Shown: one piece after another, positions 1 through 9,057 of the stretch | Layout: every line of letters starts with the position of its first letter | Position numbering within the stretch: position 1 is the stretch's first letter | NCBI RefSeq assembly: GCF_002251945.1 | Contig: NZ_NDHW01000063.1 | Location: forward strand, 1 to 53,296 | Length of the DNA stretch: 53,296 nt | Source: Pseudanabaena sp. SR411 | Lineage (GTDB): Bacteria; Cyanobacteriota; Cyanobacteriia; Pseudanabaenales; Pseudanabaenaceae | Reading direction: 5' to 3' | Translations under genes and position numbers: made by a program | Notes under the pieces: generated by a model | Told to the model about the DNA's origin: nothing | The model's input: only the letters and a program-made list of their open reading frames with translations | Database searches by the model: none

Positions 1-79
1 CTTGTTGATGTCGATTGAACTGCTTCTGCCAATCTTTGAGATCTAACGGCTTGTTCAGAAGCGCTTCGTTTTGGTTCAT
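1..79 (-). CDS. 5' end of an unrecognised gene, cut by the window edge
   Basis: An ATG at 77-79 on the minus strand opens a frame with no stop as far as base 1, giving 26 residues that begin [10 protein letters not shown] and continue with a polar, Lys/Gln-rich stretch. It diverges from the DUF2256 gene. No family can be named from so short a piece and no clear ribosome binding site precedes the ATG, so it could also be chance. Confidence 0.35.
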   Translation of the reverse strand, partial: MNQNEALLNKPLDLKDWQKQFNRHQQ

Positions 80-170
80 TTTTTTACTGTCTTTTTATTT
101 CATATTTTACCATGCCTTACAGCGGGAAGGGAGTAAGTCAAAACTAACACCCATAAAAATTTTCACTAAT

Positions 171-320
171 ATGGCTCATAAAGGCAATAAATCTTTTTTA
201 CCTAGCAAAGACTGTGTAGTTTGCGGCAAGCCCTTTACATGGCGCAAAAAATGGGAGAGATGCTGGGATGAGGTTAAATATTGTAGCGATCGCTGTCGTA
301 AGCAAAAAGGGAATAGTTAA
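171..320 (+). CDS. DUF2256 small zinc-ribbon protein
   Basis: This is a 49-residue protein. Cys15 and Cys18 (CVVCGKPF), Cys31, and Cys38 and Cys42 (CSDRC) give the cysteine pattern of the DUF2256 family, which is expected to bind zinc; its function is not established. The open frame extends upstream to base 15, but that extension is hydrophobic and unlike the family. The ATG at 171 gives the usual family length of about 50 residues and is preferred. The protein is Lys/Arg-rich and probably cytoplasmic. A hairpin directly downstream (326-366) probably ends its transcript. Confidence 0.8.
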   Translation: MAHKGNKSFLPSKDCVVCGKPFTWRKKWERCWDEVKYCSDRCRKQKGNS

Positions 321-325
321 AATAA

Positions 326-366
326 ATATCAGGACAGGCGACGCAAAGCGTCACCTGTCCTGATAT
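326..366. terminator. Long hairpin after the DUF2256 gene
   Basis: Arms of about 19 bases with one mismatch surround a GCAAAGC-type core (ACGCAAAGCGT). The hairpin starts six bases after the DUF2256 stop codon. It lacks a clean U-tract, so calling it a terminator rests on position and stem strength. It belongs to the group of similar-core hairpins seen throughout the window. Confidence 0.6.
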
Positions 367-407
367 CTGAAAAGCTATCGAGGACTGGAGATTAATGGCT
401 TAGGATT

Positions 408-2228
408 ATGAAAAAATTTCTGCTCACATGCTTGTTTTTTGCAGGCTTATTTTGGGCGCTCTCGACCTATCAGGGTTTAGCAGTCCAAGGCAAGTATGAC
501 TCGATGGTATTGAATTTTCGCAATGACTTGTCATCGGAACAAGTAGATCTCGAACTGAAGGCGATCGCCTCAAAATATGGAATTGAGCCAAAATTCAATA
601 GTCCCTTCTCCAAGTCAAACAATCTTTACATCGTTAAAGGTGATGCTCAAGTCCTTGAGAAGCTCAAACAGTCAGAAGAACTCCGCAGCTTGACTGAATA
701 TGTCGAAGCTAATTATGTCTATTCGATGGACTTTATTGGTGGTGGCACAACTCCCAATGATCCGATGTACAAGGATCAATGGAACTTAAAAGCGATCGAA
801 GTAGAAAAGGCTTGGCAGAAGACCAAAGGCAAAGGCATCACAGTTGCAGTCATCGATACAGGTGTGAGCAAAGTTGATGATCTCAAAAACACTAATTTTG
901 TCAAGGGTTATGACTTTGTAAACGATCGCGAAGATGCTAGCGATGACAATGGACATGGAACCCACGTTGCAGGAACGATCGCCCAATCCACAAATAATAA
1001 TTTTGGTGTAGCTGGCATTGCCTACGAAGCTAATATCATGCCGCTTAAAGTACTAGCTGCTTCAGGGGGTGGCACGATCTCCGACATTGCCGAAGCGATT
1101 ATCTTTGCGGCGGACAATGGCGCAAATGTGATCAATATGAGCCTTGGTGGTGGTGGTGAGAGCAAGCTGATGCAGGAAGCGATCGACTATGCCTACAAAA
1201 AAGGTGTGGTTATCGTTGCGGCGGCAGGCAATTCCAACCGCAATGCCGCTTTTTACCCAGCCCGCTATCCTAAAGTAATTGCGGTATCCGCCACAGGTTC
1301 TACTGGCGAAAAAGCCCCCTATTCTAACTATGGTGCAGGTATCGATGTAGCGGCTCCTGGGGGCGCAATCGCAAGGGGTAAAAATGGCGAAAAGGGTGAT
1401 ACTTCTGGCGGCATTTTGCAAAATACGATTGATCCTAGAACCAAGCAATCTGTATTTAGTTCTTTCCAAGGAACTAGCATGGCAGCCCCTCATGTTTCTG
1501 GTGTCGTGGCTCTGATCGAAGCATCAGGGGTGAAAGATCCTGAAAAGGTTTTACAAGTTCTCAAACAGTCTTCGCGTAAAGTCACTGATGATACTTTGAA
1601 CTATTACGGAGCAGGGCATTTGAACGCGTCCGCCGCAGTAAATATCGCTTCTCAAGGTCAATTAGGAATTCCTGATTTCTTGCGATGGGCGCGAGACAAT
1701 GGATACTTGAGTCCACGTTTTTGGGTTGATGGTGGAGCGATCGCTTTAATTCCTAAACTAATTATGGTGATTGGCTCCTATCTATTAGCGTGGCTACTTA
1801 ATCGATGGTTCCCTTTCCGTTGGAATTGGTCATTTTCTAATGGAGTTTTCTTTGGTGGTGCAGGGCTATTCTTTTTGCGAGGATTCTATTTATTTGACAT
1901 TACCCAACTTCCTTTCCGTGTAGCGGGAAGTTCTTTACCCGAATTAGGGAATGCGTTCTCTAATACCAATGCACTTAATCCGATTACGGCAAGTGTATTA
2001 CTGCCCCTAGGCTTATTGCTGATTCTGCTTGGACATCCCCAATGGAAATGGTTTGCGATCGGTTCAGCGATTGGTACTTCTGCTTGCTTAGCAACCAGTG
2101 CAGTGCTTGCACCAAAGATGATGTGGATTGGTGATGGACTGCCTGCGATCGCGTTTCTCAGTGTCAACTCACTACTTTGTTTTGGGTTTGCCTATCTATC
2201 GATTAAATCAGAAACTTCTAACATATAA
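408..2228 (+). CDS. Secreted S8 (subtilisin-like) serine protease with C-terminal membrane domain
   Basis: The 606-residue protein starts with a signal peptide (about residues 1-25). An inhibitor-like N-terminal segment follows, then a peptidase S8 domain at about 120-420. The catalytic triad is intact: Asp150 (VIDTG), His183 (HGTHVAG) and Ser357 (GTSMAAPH), with oxyanion Asn275 (AAAGNS). From about residue 440 to the end there are roughly five hydrophobic segments, so the protease domain is probably anchored to a membrane and faces the periplasm or lumen. The ATG at 408 has an AGGA about six bases upstream. The multi-pass tail is unusual, since most S8 proteases end at the catalytic domain or carry soluble extensions. 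The gene is monocistronic, followed by a strong hairpin. The substrate is unknown. Confidence 0.93.
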   Translation: MKKFLLTCLFFAGLFWALSTYQGLAVQGKYDSMVLNFRNDLSSEQVDLELKAIASKYGIEPKFNSPFSKSNNLYIVKGDAQVLEKLKQSEELRSLTEYVEANYVYSMDFIGGGTTPNDPMYKDQWNLKAIEVEKAWQKTKGKGITVAVIDTGVSKVDDLKNTNFVKGYDFVNDREDASDDNGHGTHVAGTIAQSTNNNFGVAGIAYEANIMPLKVLAASGGGTISDIAEAIIFAADNGANVINMSLGGGGESKLMQEAIDYAYKKGVVIVAAAGNSNRNAAFYPARYPKVIAVSATGSTGEKAPYSNYGAGIDVAAPGGAIARGKNGEKGDTSGGILQNTIDPRTKQSVFSSFQGTSMAAPHVSGVVALIEASGVKDPEKVLQVLKQSSRKVTDDTLNYYGAGHLNASAAVNIASQGQLGIPDFLRWARDNGYLSPRFWVDGGAIALIPKLIMVIGSYLLAWLLNRWFPFRWNWSFSNGVFFGGAGLFFLRGFYLFDITQLPFRVAGSSLPELGNAFSNTNALNPITASVLLPLGLLLILLGHPQWKWFAIGSAIGTSACLATSAVLAPKMMWIGDGLPAIAFLSVNSLLCFGFAYLSIKSETSNI

Positions 2229-2265
2229 ACCTAAAGTGGGGGTGCTTTGCACCCCCACTTTAGGT
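2229..2265 (+). terminator. Terminator of the S8 protease gene
   Basis: A perfect 16-bp stem (arms 2229-2244 and 2250-2265) with a CTTTG loop begins right after the stop codon of the protease gene and is followed by a short T run (TTTTGA). Confidence 0.8.
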
Positions 2266-2289
2266 TTTGAAAATTACTACAGAAAATAA

Positions 2290-2517
2290 ATGAATATCCA
2301 AATCATCGGAACCGTAGAATATATCGATATTGGCACAGGAACTTGGGCGATCGTAACCGATACTGATGAGCAGTATGAGATTTGGCAACCAGCCCCCGAA
2401 GCTATATTGCAAGAGGGGTTGAAAGTAAAGGTTACGGCTAAAGTCCGAGATGATGTATTTACGATGGCAGCGATCGGCGATGTCTTAGAAATTGAAGATT
2501 TCCAAAGATTAGGATAA
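2290..2517 (+). CDS. Small conserved-looking protein of unknown function
   Basis: This 75-residue, acidic, beta-rich protein has no signal peptide or membrane segment. Its alternating hydrophobic pattern and mid-protein Gly-rich turn (GTGTWAIVTD) resemble a small OB-fold or SH3-like barrel, but I do not recognise a named family. Codon use is normal for the window and a HIP1-related GCGATCG site lies in frame. It sits alone between two terminator-like hairpins and probably has its own promoter in the 24 bases after the upstream hairpin or inside it. Confidence 0.7.
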   Translation: MNIQIIGTVEYIDIGTGTWAIVTDTDEQYEIWQPAPEAILQEGLKVKVTAKVRDDVFTMAAIGDVLEIEDFQRLG

Positions 2518-2673
2518 ATCTAGATTTAGATCCTCTATTCTAAGTAGCTAGGCACAATTAAATATAAGATCTCAAAACCTGTGACGCACGTACAGAGATT
2601 GCTACAGGTTTTGGCTCTGGTTTTTAATTATGCCCAGATACTTAATCCTATAAACAGTTTTTGTGAGGTTCCC

Positions 2674-3195
2674 ATGTCGCACATCAAGGATCACAATCAA
2701 AGTAAGCCTTACAGGAGTTGGGGAATATTGGGAGCGATCGCCACATTGACCATGACGCTCTCAGCGATCGCCAGTTTAGAGCTATTTCAGCCTTGGCAAT
2801 CAGTTTATGCTTCTGAAAATTCAACTATTTCTACAAAGCTAAAGCAGTCTGAGATCAAGGTTGTTAAAATTGCAGGAACCTATAAGACAGTCTTTACACC
2901 TCAATTCTTAGTTGATGCAAAAAAACAGGGTTTAGCATCAATTTCAGGACAATGGATTATCAAGCCCAATGGCGCATTTGAAGCGTTCGTCAATGCTACT
3001 TCTACTAGTGGTCAAAAGCAAACCATCAAAACCACAGGAAGAGTATCCATCAGAAATGGAAAAGTAGTGTCACAAGTAGAAACGGTTAATGGCAAAAAAG
3101 CCTCTCCACTTCCTTCTACCCAGTCCTATACATTATTAGCAGATGGCAAGACTCTACAAGCTGACGATCAACCTGTAAAACTTGTAAAGCAATAA
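2674..3195 (+). CDS. Exported hypothetical protein
   Basis: The protein is 173 residues long if started at the ATG at 2674, which follows a GTGAGG purine run. The frame is open from a GTG at 2581, but the added 31 residues look non-coding. A hydrophobic segment at about residues 16-34 (ILGAIATLTMTLSAIASL) is a signal peptide or anchor. The rest is soluble, Lys/Thr/Ser-rich and probably beta-rich (FTPQFLVDAKKQG, SGQWIIKPNG). No catalytic motif is visible and I do not recognise the family. It converges on mtnA, with a shared hairpin between the two. Confidence 0.65.
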   Translation: MSHIKDHNQSKPYRSWGILGAIATLTMTLSAIASLELFQPWQSVYASENSTISTKLKQSEIKVVKIAGTYKTVFTPQFLVDAKKQGLASISGQWIIKPNGAFEAFVNATSTSGQKQTIKTTGRVSIRNGKVVSQVETVNGKKASPLPSTQSYTLLADGKTLQADDQPVKLVKQ

Positions 3196-3199
3196 AATC

Positions 3200-3232
3200 T
3201 AAGATAGAGACGGCAGAGCCGTCTCTATCTTA
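3200..3232. terminator. Bidirectional hairpin between convergent genes
   Basis: A perfect 15-bp stem (3200-3214 with 3218-3232) and a 3-base loop lie between the exported protein gene (+) and mtnA (-). The right arm contains the mtnA stop codon (3230-3232), so the structure overlaps the end of that reading frame. Confidence 0.75.
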
Positions 3233-4333
3233 GGGAATTAGATCAAGAAACATCCCTGCGATCGCTGTTTCCGCAGCTTCACAAATACCGCGCTCAGTAA
3301 TCAAGCCAGTTACCAATCTTGCAGGCGTAATATCAAATCCATAATTCAATGCTGTAGTTTCCAATGGAGCGACTCTTACTTTGCCAATATCGCCATTCTC
3401 CTGTAATCCTTGCATATAGAGAACTTCATCAGCACTGCGAGTCTCGATCGCAATCTCTTTGACTCCATCCGATATTTGCATATCAAATGTGGAACTTGGT
3501 AGAGCCACATAAAATGGAACATGATTATCAAAGGCAGCTAGAGCTTTGAGATATGTACCAATTTTATTAGCCACATCACCACTACGGGTAGTGCGATCGG
3601 TTCCCACAATGCAAAGATCGACCTTGCCATACTGCATTAATAATCCCCCCGTATTGTCCGCAATCAGTGTATGGGGAATCTTGGATTGTCCGAGTTCCCA
3701 TGCGGTCAGATTTGCTCCTTGATTGCGTGGACGAGTTTCGTCAACCCATACATGAATATTAATACCGCGATCGCTGGCTTCATAAATTGGTGCTAAGGCA
3801 CTGCCGCGATCAACGATCGCTAACCATCCTGCGTTGCAATGGGTCAAGATATTTACAGGTTCGCCTTTGGGTTTAGTCTTGGCGATCGCCTCAATCAATT
3901 CACAACCATATTTACCAATATTGCGTGTGCCAACGACATCTTCATCGGCAATGGCGATCGATTCTTTGAGCGCAATTTCTATTAAATCTTGCTTTGGGGC
4001 TTGCTTTTGTTGTGCCGATTTTTCTAGTACTGCAATCATGCGATCGACAGCCCACATCAAGTTTACAGCCGTCGGACGAGCGCGACGAATTACGGCGGAA
4101 AGAGTTTTGATTTTTTCTAAATCACCATTACTTTCCCTAGCCGCTAAATACACGCCAAACGCCGCAACATTACCAATCACCCCTGCACCACGCACAGTCA
4201 TATCTTGAATCGCAAGCGTTGCATCGGCACTAGTTTTTAAAGTCTTAGTCACGAAACAAAAGGGAAGTTGTGTCTGGTCAATTACCACCAGATCACCATC
4301 TTCTAACCAAAATGCTTTATAGGTAGAATTCAT
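3230..4333 (-). CDS. mtnA: S-methyl-5-thioribose-1-phosphate isomerase
   Basis: This 367-residue enzyme belongs to the eIF-2B alpha-like aldose/ketose isomerase family. It converts methylthioribose-1-phosphate to methylthioribulose-1-phosphate in the cytoplasmic methionine salvage pathway. Family landmarks are RGAGVIGNVAAFG near residue 48, the catalytic Cys166 in NILTHCNAG, and Asp253 in the SGDVANKIGTY motif. Length and motif spacing are normal for MtnA. The ATG at 4333 gives a full-length N-terminus. The gene stands alone on the minus strand, and no other salvage gene is in the window. Confusion with the eIF-2B-like ribose-1,5-bisphosphate isomerase is possible in principle, but the Cys motif and length favour MtnA. 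Confidence 0.93.
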   Translation of the reverse strand: MNSTYKAFWLEDGDLVVIDQTQLPFCFVTKTLKTSADATLAIQDMTVRGAGVIGNVAAFGVYLAARESNGDLEKIKTLSAVIRRARPTAVNLMWAVDRMIAVLEKSAQQKQAPKQDLIEIALKESIAIADEDVVGTRNIGKYGCELIEAIAKTKPKGEPVNILTHCNAGWLAIVDRGSALAPIYEASDRGINIHVWVDETRPRNQGANLTAWELGQSKIPHTLIADNTGGLLMQYGKVDLCIVGTDRTTRSGDVANKIGTYLKALAAFDNHVPFYVALPSSTFDMQISDGVKEIAIETRSADEVLYMQGLQENGDIGKVRVAPLETTALNYGFDITPARLVTGLITERGICEAAETAIAGMFLDLIP

Positions 4334-4407
4334 AATTTTTCTCGATCATCCTCGGACAATAGCCCTATCTTTTCTCAATCATGCTCTAATATCAACTCTC
4401 AAAAAGT

Positions 4408-4833
4408 TTAAATTACTTGAAACTTAGGATTATTTTTAAGAGCTGTCGCATCAAAATAATAAGCCCAATGTAAAAATTGATCATCAGGTAGTTCAAGGTT
4501 GGGATCGATCAGTAAAGCTAAATAATTTCCCTGTTGCTTGATTACCACCGCCGTATATTCCTTGCCATAGATTATGGCATGGGTAAAGTTCTCTACAGGC
4601 AAAGAAGCCGCTAACAATGACTTTAGCCCTAGCGCTTGAAAAATTGGTTGTACCCAAATGATGCTCTTACTCCCATCTACAAGAGTGTAATATTCCTTAG
4701 GAAGCCCGCTTAAATCAAACGTTGCGGCTCCTAGGGTATAAGCTTCAAATTTAGTTTCTTCTAAGGTTGTCATAGTTGTTGTGGAGAGTGATCTGCTCAT
4801 TTCCTGTATGAAGTCTGAGCAATTAAAATTCAA
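4408..4833 (-). CDS. Conserved-looking small protein paired with an adenylate cyclase gene
   Basis: The frame encodes up to 141 residues from the ATG at 4833. Two internal ATGs give 130 or about 122 residues, the first preceded by AGGAA, so the start is uncertain. The mixed alpha/beta pattern with a hydrophobic centre (SIIWVQPIFQALGL, YLALLIDPNL) resembles small Roadblock/LC7- or profilin-like folds, but that is only an impression and I do not recognise the family. It begins 4 bases after the stop of the adenylate cyclase gene on the same strand, so the two are almost certainly co-transcribed. A role in controlling or responding to the cyclase is plausible but not shown. Confidence 0.7.
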   Translation of the reverse strand: MNFNCSDFIQEMSRSLSTTTMTTLEETKFEAYTLGAATFDLSGLPKEYYTLVDGSKSIIWVQPIFQALGLKSLLAASLPVENFTHAIIYGKEYTAVVIKQQGNYLALLIDPNLELPDDQFLHWAYYFDATALKNNPKFQVI

Positions 4834-4837
4834 GTTT

Positions 4838-6247
4838 TTAGTTAATTATCTTATTAATTAAAAAGTAAGTTTGCATTTCTCCTTTACCTTTAATCATAAT
4901 CTTGCCACGATCAGCAAAATTATATTTATTTTTCAAAATTACATAGGTGGAGCCAGAGACTTGAATATGATCAGCCAATCCATGTGATTCCATTCTGCTA
5001 GCAACATTCACCGCATCGCCCCACAAATCATAAATAAATTTCTTAATCCCGATTACTCCAGCAACAACTGGACCCGTATTGATCCCAATCCGAATTTTGA
5101 AGGGTTCGCCCAGATCGCTAGCAAAGCGACCTATTACTTTTTGCATATCTAACGCCATATCGGCGATCGCCTCGGCATGATCTGGGCGAAACATGGGTAG
5201 TCCCCCAACTACCATATAGGCATCACCAATAGTTTTGATTTTTTCTAGCCCATATTTTTCGGCTAATCCGTCAAATTCAGAAAAAATTTCATTCAGTAAG
5301 CATACCAATTTAACTGGCGGAACTTTTGCGGATAGCTCTGTAAAACTTACTATATCCGCAAATAAAACGGTGGCTTCATTAAATCCATCGGCAATGATTT
5401 TTTCCCCCTGCTTTAGGCGATCGGCGATCGCATAGGGCAGAATGTTCAACAGTAAATGTTCAGATGTATCTTTTTCCTTTTGAATAGTAGCTTCAGCGCG
5501 TTTACGTTCTGATATCTCTTTGATAATTCGGGCATACATCTGATTAAAGGCTGCCATGACATCTCCCAATTCATCAGTTCGTGGGGCAAGCATTGAGTGA
5601 AATTGCACATTTATTTGTTCTTGACTAATGGAGTCAGCAACTAGTTCAAGATCTTCGCGCAATTTCAAAATTGGCAAAATGACGATTGCCCCCAAAATCA
5701 CTAAGGTACTAGCGGTTACAAATAGGGAAATAATGGCAACTAACCCAATAATCCTCCATACAAAAGTAACTAACTCTTGCTGAATAAATTCGACATTGTG
5801 CCGAACTATTAGCACATACTCGCTACCAACTTGGTTGCCATTCCATGCAACATCATAACGATTGCCATCGGCACTACGAATCCGAGCGATCGGCTTATCG
5901 CGGACATCAGCGGCGGAGAGGAGGGCGATTTCGCCCATTTGGGCAAGGCGTTGACCTTTGGCATCTTCTACCGCCCATCCTGCGATATTCGTATCCTGCT
6001 TGATCGATTTTGCTAAATCTGTAAATTCTGACTCTGTTTTCATCAATTTAGAGGTTTGCAAAAAAAATCTCGCTTGAATAGCCGAGACTTCTTCCACTTG
6101 GTTGATCAATTCTTGTTCACGCCGAAAATAGGACGGAACCAGAATAATCGCCTCAATGACGACAATACTGATAAAAATCCAAAAGGTAATCCGTCTTGAT
6201 AGTTTTGCTTTAGCTAAGCTCAGCAGCGCTTGCGATCGCTCTTCCAT
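4838..6247 (-). CDS. Membrane HAMP-domain class III adenylate cyclase
   Basis: This 469-residue sensor cyclase has a transmembrane helix at about 20-40, an extracytoplasmic region of about 120 residues, a second helix at about 162-192, a HAMP linker to about 250, and a class III cyclase domain at about 285-465. Metal ligands Asp298 (LFADIVSF) and Asp342 (TIGDAY), substrate-selecting Lys338 and Asp407 (YDLWGD), and transition-state residues Asn414 and Arg418 (NVASR) are all present. The Lys/Asp pair predicts ATP rather than GTP as substrate, so the product should be cAMP. The sensed signal is unknown because the periplasmic region matches no family I can name. The gene is followed directly by a small gene of unknown function. 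Confidence 0.92.
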   Translation of the reverse strand: MEERSQALLSLAKAKLSRRITFWIFISIVVIEAIILVPSYFRREQELINQVEEVSAIQARFFLQTSKLMKTESEFTDLAKSIKQDTNIAGWAVEDAKGQRLAQMGEIALLSAADVRDKPIARIRSADGNRYDVAWNGNQVGSEYVLIVRHNVEFIQQELVTFVWRIIGLVAIISLFVTASTLVILGAIVILPILKLREDLELVADSISQEQINVQFHSMLAPRTDELGDVMAAFNQMYARIIKEISERKRAEATIQKEKDTSEHLLLNILPYAIADRLKQGEKIIADGFNEATVLFADIVSFTELSAKVPPVKLVCLLNEIFSEFDGLAEKYGLEKIKTIGDAYMVVGGLPMFRPDHAEAIADMALDMQKVIGRFASDLGEPFKIRIGINTGPVVAGVIGIKKFIYDLWGDAVNVASRMESHGLADHIQVSGSTYVILKNKYNFADRGKIMIKGKGEMQTYFLINKIIN

Positions 6248-6317
6248 GAGTGCTCCATGCTACTGGCTTTATTCAATCGTAGCAATGGAATCATAGCAAC
6301 CGTCATAGTGCTTAAGA

Positions 6318-6350
6318 AAACAAAAGGGACGCAAAGCGTCCCTTTTGTTT
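6318..6350 (-). terminator. Hairpin terminator downstream of der
   Basis: A perfect 15-bp stem (6318-6332 with 6336-6350) has the GCAAAGC core. It overlaps the der stop codon (6349-6351) and precedes a short T run on the minus strand. It separates der from the cyclase gene. Confidence 0.75.
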
Positions 6351-7707
6351 ATCTCAATGCTGAGTTTTTCGACTTTTCGACTTCGCGATCTTTCTTGCCT
6401 CGCCAGATAAATCGTAGGGGCGTGCCTTCAAACCCAAGGGTTTTGCGGAATTGATTTTCAATGTAACGTTTGTAGTTGTCATTGAAACGATGGGGATCGT
6501 TCACAAATAGGATGATCGTTGGCGGACTATCGGAAATTTGGGTGCAGTAATAGACCTTGCCCTGTTTACCGCCGCGACTGGTGGGTGGTGCGTGCCATGT
6601 GACAGCTTCGTTAAGCGCTTCATTTAAGATTGCGGTAGGAACGCGGCGCTTATGTTGCTCGGCGGCGATGTCGATGCGATCGAGAATTTGGGTGACGCGC
6701 TGACCTGTAAGCGCACTCACGAAAATAATCGGTGCATATTCCACAAACATGAGACGGCTCTTAACGTCAGCCGTGTAGTCGTAAATGGTGTAGGAATCTT
6801 TTTCGATCGCATCCCATTTATTGACCACAATTACGCAAGCTTTACCCTCATCATTAATCCGACCCGCCAATTTTTGATCTTGATCGGTAACACCATCTAG
6901 GGCATCAATTACTAGTAAAACTACATCGGAACGTCCGATCGCCTTAAATGCTCGGTTAATGCTAAAAAATTCAATGCCATAATCAATATTCTTTTTACGA
7001 CGCACACCCGCAGTATCGATCAGACGGTATTTCTTGCCATCGCGCTCCACCGACATATCGATCGCATCACGAGTTGTGCCAGAAATGGGGCTAACAATAC
7101 TACGATTTTCGCCGATGAAAGCATTCAGCAAGCTGGACTTACCTACATTCGGGCGACCGATAATCGCTACTTTGATTTCGTCGCTTTCTTTAACTACTTC
7201 TTCGGGCGCGGGTAAATGCTTAATTAACTCATCTAGCAATTCGCCCGTACCATTACCATGAATTCCCGACATCGGGATCGGTTCACCTAAGCCCAAATTC
7301 CAAAATTCTGCTGCTAATGAAAGTCCATATTTAGAACCTTCACATTTGTTAACCGCTAGTAATACAGGAATATTTTGTCGTCGTAACCAGCCGCCCAATT
7401 GCTCATCAGCATCGGTGATCCCTGCCATACCATCAACCACAAAAATCACCGCCGCCGATTCACGAATGGCTATTTCCGCCTGTTCGCGAATCATTGGTAA
7501 AAATTCAGTCTCATCGTCGAATACTAAGCCGCCTGTGTCCACGACTTGAAATTCATGTGCGCCCCAGAAACAATCACGGTAGACGCGATCGCGGGTCACA
7601 CCCGGTTCATCATAGACGATCGCGTATTGTTCACCCGACAGGCGGTTTACGAGAGTAGATTTGCCCACATTGGGGCGACCGACAACGGCAACAATCGGTA
7701 GGGGCAT
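6349..7707 (-). CDS. der: Ribosome biogenesis GTPase Der (EngA)
   Basis: The protein has two tandem GTPase domains followed by a C-terminal KH-like domain, the hallmark of Der, which acts in 50S ribosomal subunit assembly. The first P-loop (GRPNVGKST) lies at about residues 10-18 and the second (GRPNVGKSS) near 183. Each domain also has its DTGG/DTAG and NKCE/NKWD motifs. I chose the ATG at 7707 (452 residues, [10 protein letters not shown]), because family members start just before the first beta strand. The frame allows an ATG ten codons earlier (7737). It lies downstream of hypD, but 122 bases separate them and the functions are unrelated. Confidence 0.95.
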   Translation of the reverse strand: MPLPIVAVVGRPNVGKSTLVNRLSGEQYAIVYDEPGVTRDRVYRDCFWGAHEFQVVDTGGLVFDDETEFLPMIREQAEIAIRESAAVIFVVDGMAGITDADEQLGGWLRRQNIPVLLAVNKCEGSKYGLSLAAEFWNLGLGEPIPMSGIHGNGTGELLDELIKHLPAPEEVVKESDEIKVAIIGRPNVGKSSLLNAFIGENRSIVSPISGTTRDAIDMSVERDGKKYRLIDTAGVRRKKNIDYGIEFFSINRAFKAIGRSDVVLLVIDALDGVTDQDQKLAGRINDEGKACVIVVNKWDAIEKDSYTIYDYTADVKSRLMFVEYAPIIFVSALTGQRVTQILDRIDIAAEQHKRRVPTAILNEALNEAVTWHAPPTSRGGKQGKVYYCTQISDSPPTIILFVNDPHRFNDNYKRYIENQFRKTLGFEGTPLRFIWRGKKDREVEKSKNSALR

Positions 7708-7829
7708 GGCTTTACAGTTTTGGAATTCCGAACTCACTACTATAACTTTAATTTAACGCGATAGTCAATCATATTTTTAAAATATTCAATAGTTCATATT
7801 AAAAGTGTGGCTTTACAACACTTTCCATT

Positions 7830-8918
7830 TTACTGACGACAGCTATAGTAAGCCGCACATGCACCTTCCGATGAAACCATTGGTGCGCCGAGGGGATGTT
7901 CAGGAGTACAGGCTGTACCAAAGCTAGGGCATTCATGGGGTTTGCGTGTTCCTTGCAAGATTAACCCGCTAATACAAAGTAGCGATTCAGGAAGTTCGGG
8001 CAAATTGTCAGCATAGTTAAAGCGTTTTTGGGCATCAAAACTTGCATATTTCTCTCGTAGTTTCAGTCCACTTTGCGGAATTTCGGCTAGACCGCGCCAT
8101 TGCCGCGCAGTGGGTTCAAATACTTCTTGCATCATGGCGATCGCGTGTTGATTGCCCTCTTTCCTGACAGAACGTGCATATTGATTTTCTACTTCGGCTT
8201 TACCTGCTTCCAATTGCTTCACACAGAGATAAATTCCTTGCAAAATATCTATTGGTTCAAATCCTGTGACGATAATTGGAACTTGAAACTGCGTCGCGAT
8301 CGCCTCATATTCCTGATATCCCATCACAGTGCAAACATGACCCGCCGCCAAAAAACCTTGCATGGTGTGATCAGGATTGCTAAGAATTGCCTCCATTGCT
8401 GGCGGTACAAGTACATGAGCGCAGAGGATCGAGAAGTTATCTAAACCTAACTGAGCAGCTTGGGCGATCGCCAGAGCCGTTGTTGGTGCAGTAGTTTCAA
8501 ACCCGACCGCAAAAAATACAACTTGGCAATCGCGATGTTGTTGAGCAAGTTTGACTGCATCAAGCGGAGAATAAACCATACGAACATCTGCTCCAGAGGC
8601 TTTAGCATTTAGTAGATCAGTGGTACTGCTAGGAACGCGCAACATATCACCGAAGGAACAAAAAATCACATCAGGATTAGCGGCAATTTCGATTGCTTGA
8701 TCGATGAGATGAATCGGCGTGACGCAGACAGGACAACCAGGTCCATGAATGAGGGTGATTTCTGGGGGAATAAGGCGATCAATTCCATATTTCACAATCG
8801 AGTGAGTTTGTCCGCCGCAGACTTCCATCAATGTCCAAGGTCGAGTGATAATTGCGGCGATTGCCTCGATATATTCATTAGCAACTTGGCGATCGCGGTA
8901 TTCGTCAATATATTTCAT
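7830..8918 (-). CDS. hypD: Hydrogenase maturation factor HypD
   Basis: HypD (362 residues) is the iron-sulfur scaffold that, with HypC, assembles the Fe(CN)2CO unit of [NiFe]-hydrogenase. Seen here are Cys34 in CGGQTHS, Cys62 and Cys65 in GPGCPVC, and the C-terminal cysteine cluster ([10 protein letters not shown] and [10 protein letters not shown]). Length and motifs are standard. It is the last gene of the hoxW-hypABFCD operon. It is separated from hypC by 139 bases that hold a large palindromic repeat, so its expression could be lowered relative to the upstream genes. Confidence 0.96.
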   Translation of the reverse strand: MKYIDEYRDRQVANEYIEAIAAIITRPWTLMEVCGGQTHSIVKYGIDRLIPPEITLIHGPGCPVCVTPIHLIDQAIEIAANPDVIFCSFGDMLRVPSSTTDLLNAKASGADVRMVYSPLDAVKLAQQHRDCQVVFFAVGFETTAPTTALAIAQAAQLGLDNFSILCAHVLVPPAMEAILSNPDHTMQGFLAAGHVCTVMGYQEYEAIATQFQVPIIVTGFEPIDILQGIYLCVKQLEAGKAEVENQYARSVRKEGNQHAIAMMQEVFEPTARQWRGLAEIPQSGLKLREKYASFDAQKRFNYADNLPELPESLLCISGLILQGTRKPHECPSFGTACTPEHPLGAPMVSSEGACAAYYSCRQ

Positions 8919-8981
8919 CGCAGTTTATCCATGATCAAGGCAAGTTTAAGAGTGGTTTAGAAACCATTTAAGAATTGTCTA

Positions 8982-9055
8982 GATCCCCCCAGCCCCCCTT
9001 AAAAAGGGGGGAGAATTAAATTCTTCCCCCTTTTTAAGGGGGATTGAGGGGGATC
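8982..9055. repeat. Palindromic AGGGGG-type repeat between hypC and hypD
   Basis: Two arms of about 35 bases, rich in runs of C then G (ATCCCCC...TTAAAAAGGGGG), face each other around an AATTAAATT centre with few mismatches. The bases just outside it (8957-8981, AGAAACCATTTAAGAATTGTC) recur inverted at 43871-43895, next to a partial copy of the same element. A third copy lies inside hypF. It is a mobile-type intergenic repeat in the middle of the hyp operon. Confidence 0.85.
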
Positions 9056-9057
9056 TC

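Noticed and set aside
1062-1493. 143-codon open frame antisense to the S8 protease gene
   Set aside because: It lies wholly inside a gene with clear motifs. Its protein is Cys/Arg-rich and low in plausibility, a typical shadow of a GC-biased frame.
2581-2673. GTG start extending the exported protein by 31 residues
   Set aside because: The extension would put non-signal sequence ahead of a good signal peptide, and a purine run precedes the ATG at 2674.
7034-7261. Open frames on the plus strand across der
   Set aside because: They are shadows of the conserved Der GTPase frame and have no ribosome binding sites or family motifs.
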